From positions 167,176 through 231,175 of the forward strand of contig JAPPHA010000032.1 of assembly GCA_028874915.1 (NCBI GenBank): a DNA stretch of 64,000 bases, written 5' to 3'. The notes under the pieces are model-generated. The model did no database searches. It had not been told where the DNA came from and saw only the letters and a list, made by a program, of their open reading frames with translations. Both the position numbers and the translations under genes were made by a program. Shown here in pieces: positions 63,840 to 64,000 of this stretch. This DNA is from Paracoccaceae bacterium. GTDB taxonomy: Bacteria; Pseudomonadota; Alphaproteobacteria; Rhodobacterales; Rhodobacteraceae. Numbering within the stretch: position 1 is the first letter of the stretch; each line of letters begins with the position of its first letter.

Positions 63840-64000
63840 ATGTTCATCCGCGTCAAGACAACCCCGAACTCCCCAAGGAAATCGATCCGGATCGTCGAGT
63901 CCTTCCGCGAGGGCAAAAAGGTCCGCCAACGCATCGTTCGCCATGTCGGCATCGCCATGAATGCCGAAGAGGAAGGCGCACTCAGGCAACTCGCCGAGCA
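63840..64000 (+). CDS. IS1634-family transposase, N-terminus only
   Basis: ATG at 63840, open to the window edge (53 codons). MFIRVKTTPNSPRKSIRIVE and KVRQRIVRHVGIAMNAEEEG match the start of IS1634-family DDE transposases. The catalytic residues lie beyond the edge. It shows an insertion sequence next to the soxY promoter; intactness unknown. Confidence 0.8.
   Translation, partial: MFIRVKTTPNSPRKSIRIVESFREGKKVRQRIVRHVGIAMNAEEEGALRQLAE

Overview
The window is a high-GC bacterial chromosome segment with the gene repertoire of an alphaproteobacterium. The basis is inference from content, not a phylogenetic marker: ETF-quinone oxidoreductase, pheST next to rplT and rpmI, several peptide-type ABC transporters, an fdhD-mobA-mobB-moeA chain, a DUF1244 protein, a dgcN/dgcA-type pair and Sox/sulfide-dehydrogenase genes. 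No rRNA, tRNA or CRISPR array was seen.

Left third (1-31635): compact. A truncated TPR lipid-exported or periplasmic protein and ETF-QO are followed by a cold-shock gene. Next is an ABC transporter for a peptide-like solute, with its binding protein divergently transcribed, then an SDR and greA. A tightly overlapping molybdenum-cofactor chain (fdhD, mobA, mobB, moeA) comes next, then a glutathione S-transferase and the rpmI-rplT-pheS-pheT operon. The most interesting unit is an eight-gene minus-strand operon (31635 down to 22242). It contains an M19 dipeptidase-like protein lacking half of its metal site, a complete peptide/opine-type ABC transporter (binding protein, two permeases, two ATPases), an MmgE/PrpD-family protein and a ComA (phosphosulfolactate synthase)-like protein. 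This looks like an uptake-plus-catabolism module for an unidentified, perhaps sulfonated, carboxylic or amino compound.

Middle (32033-51885): pyruvate kinase, then a sulfatase gene broken by one TGA. After that coding density falls sharply. Isolated intact genes (BASS transporter, zincin, NUDIX, PD-(D/E)XK-like, TbpB-like lipoprotein, MBL hydrolase, D-glutamate-cyclase-family protein, Spy-like protein) are separated by long stretches without genes. Several remnants lie among them: the C-terminus of an alkylsulfatase, a frameshifted and internally deleted hydantoinase B, and a dead Tn5053/Mu-like transposon (47566-51210) with transposase, ATPase and resolvase all broken and long complex inverted repeats.

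Right third (51886-64000): a D-amino-acid module (N-formylglutamate amidohydrolase family, DUF1244, D-amino-acid aminotransferase, DgcA-like epimerase, DgcN-like DUF1611), a Na/Pi cotransporter, and a decayed gene in which four stops all fall where a Gln codon is one transition away. A sulfur-oxidation block (YeeE/SoxT-like permease facing soxY-soxZ-cytochrome c-flavoprotein) follows, and finally the start of an IS1634-type transposase running off the edge.

Metabolic themes: organosulfur and inorganic sulfur use, D-amino-acid and peptide scavenging, and ongoing gene decay, mostly by C-to-T/G-to-A nonsense changes and small indels.
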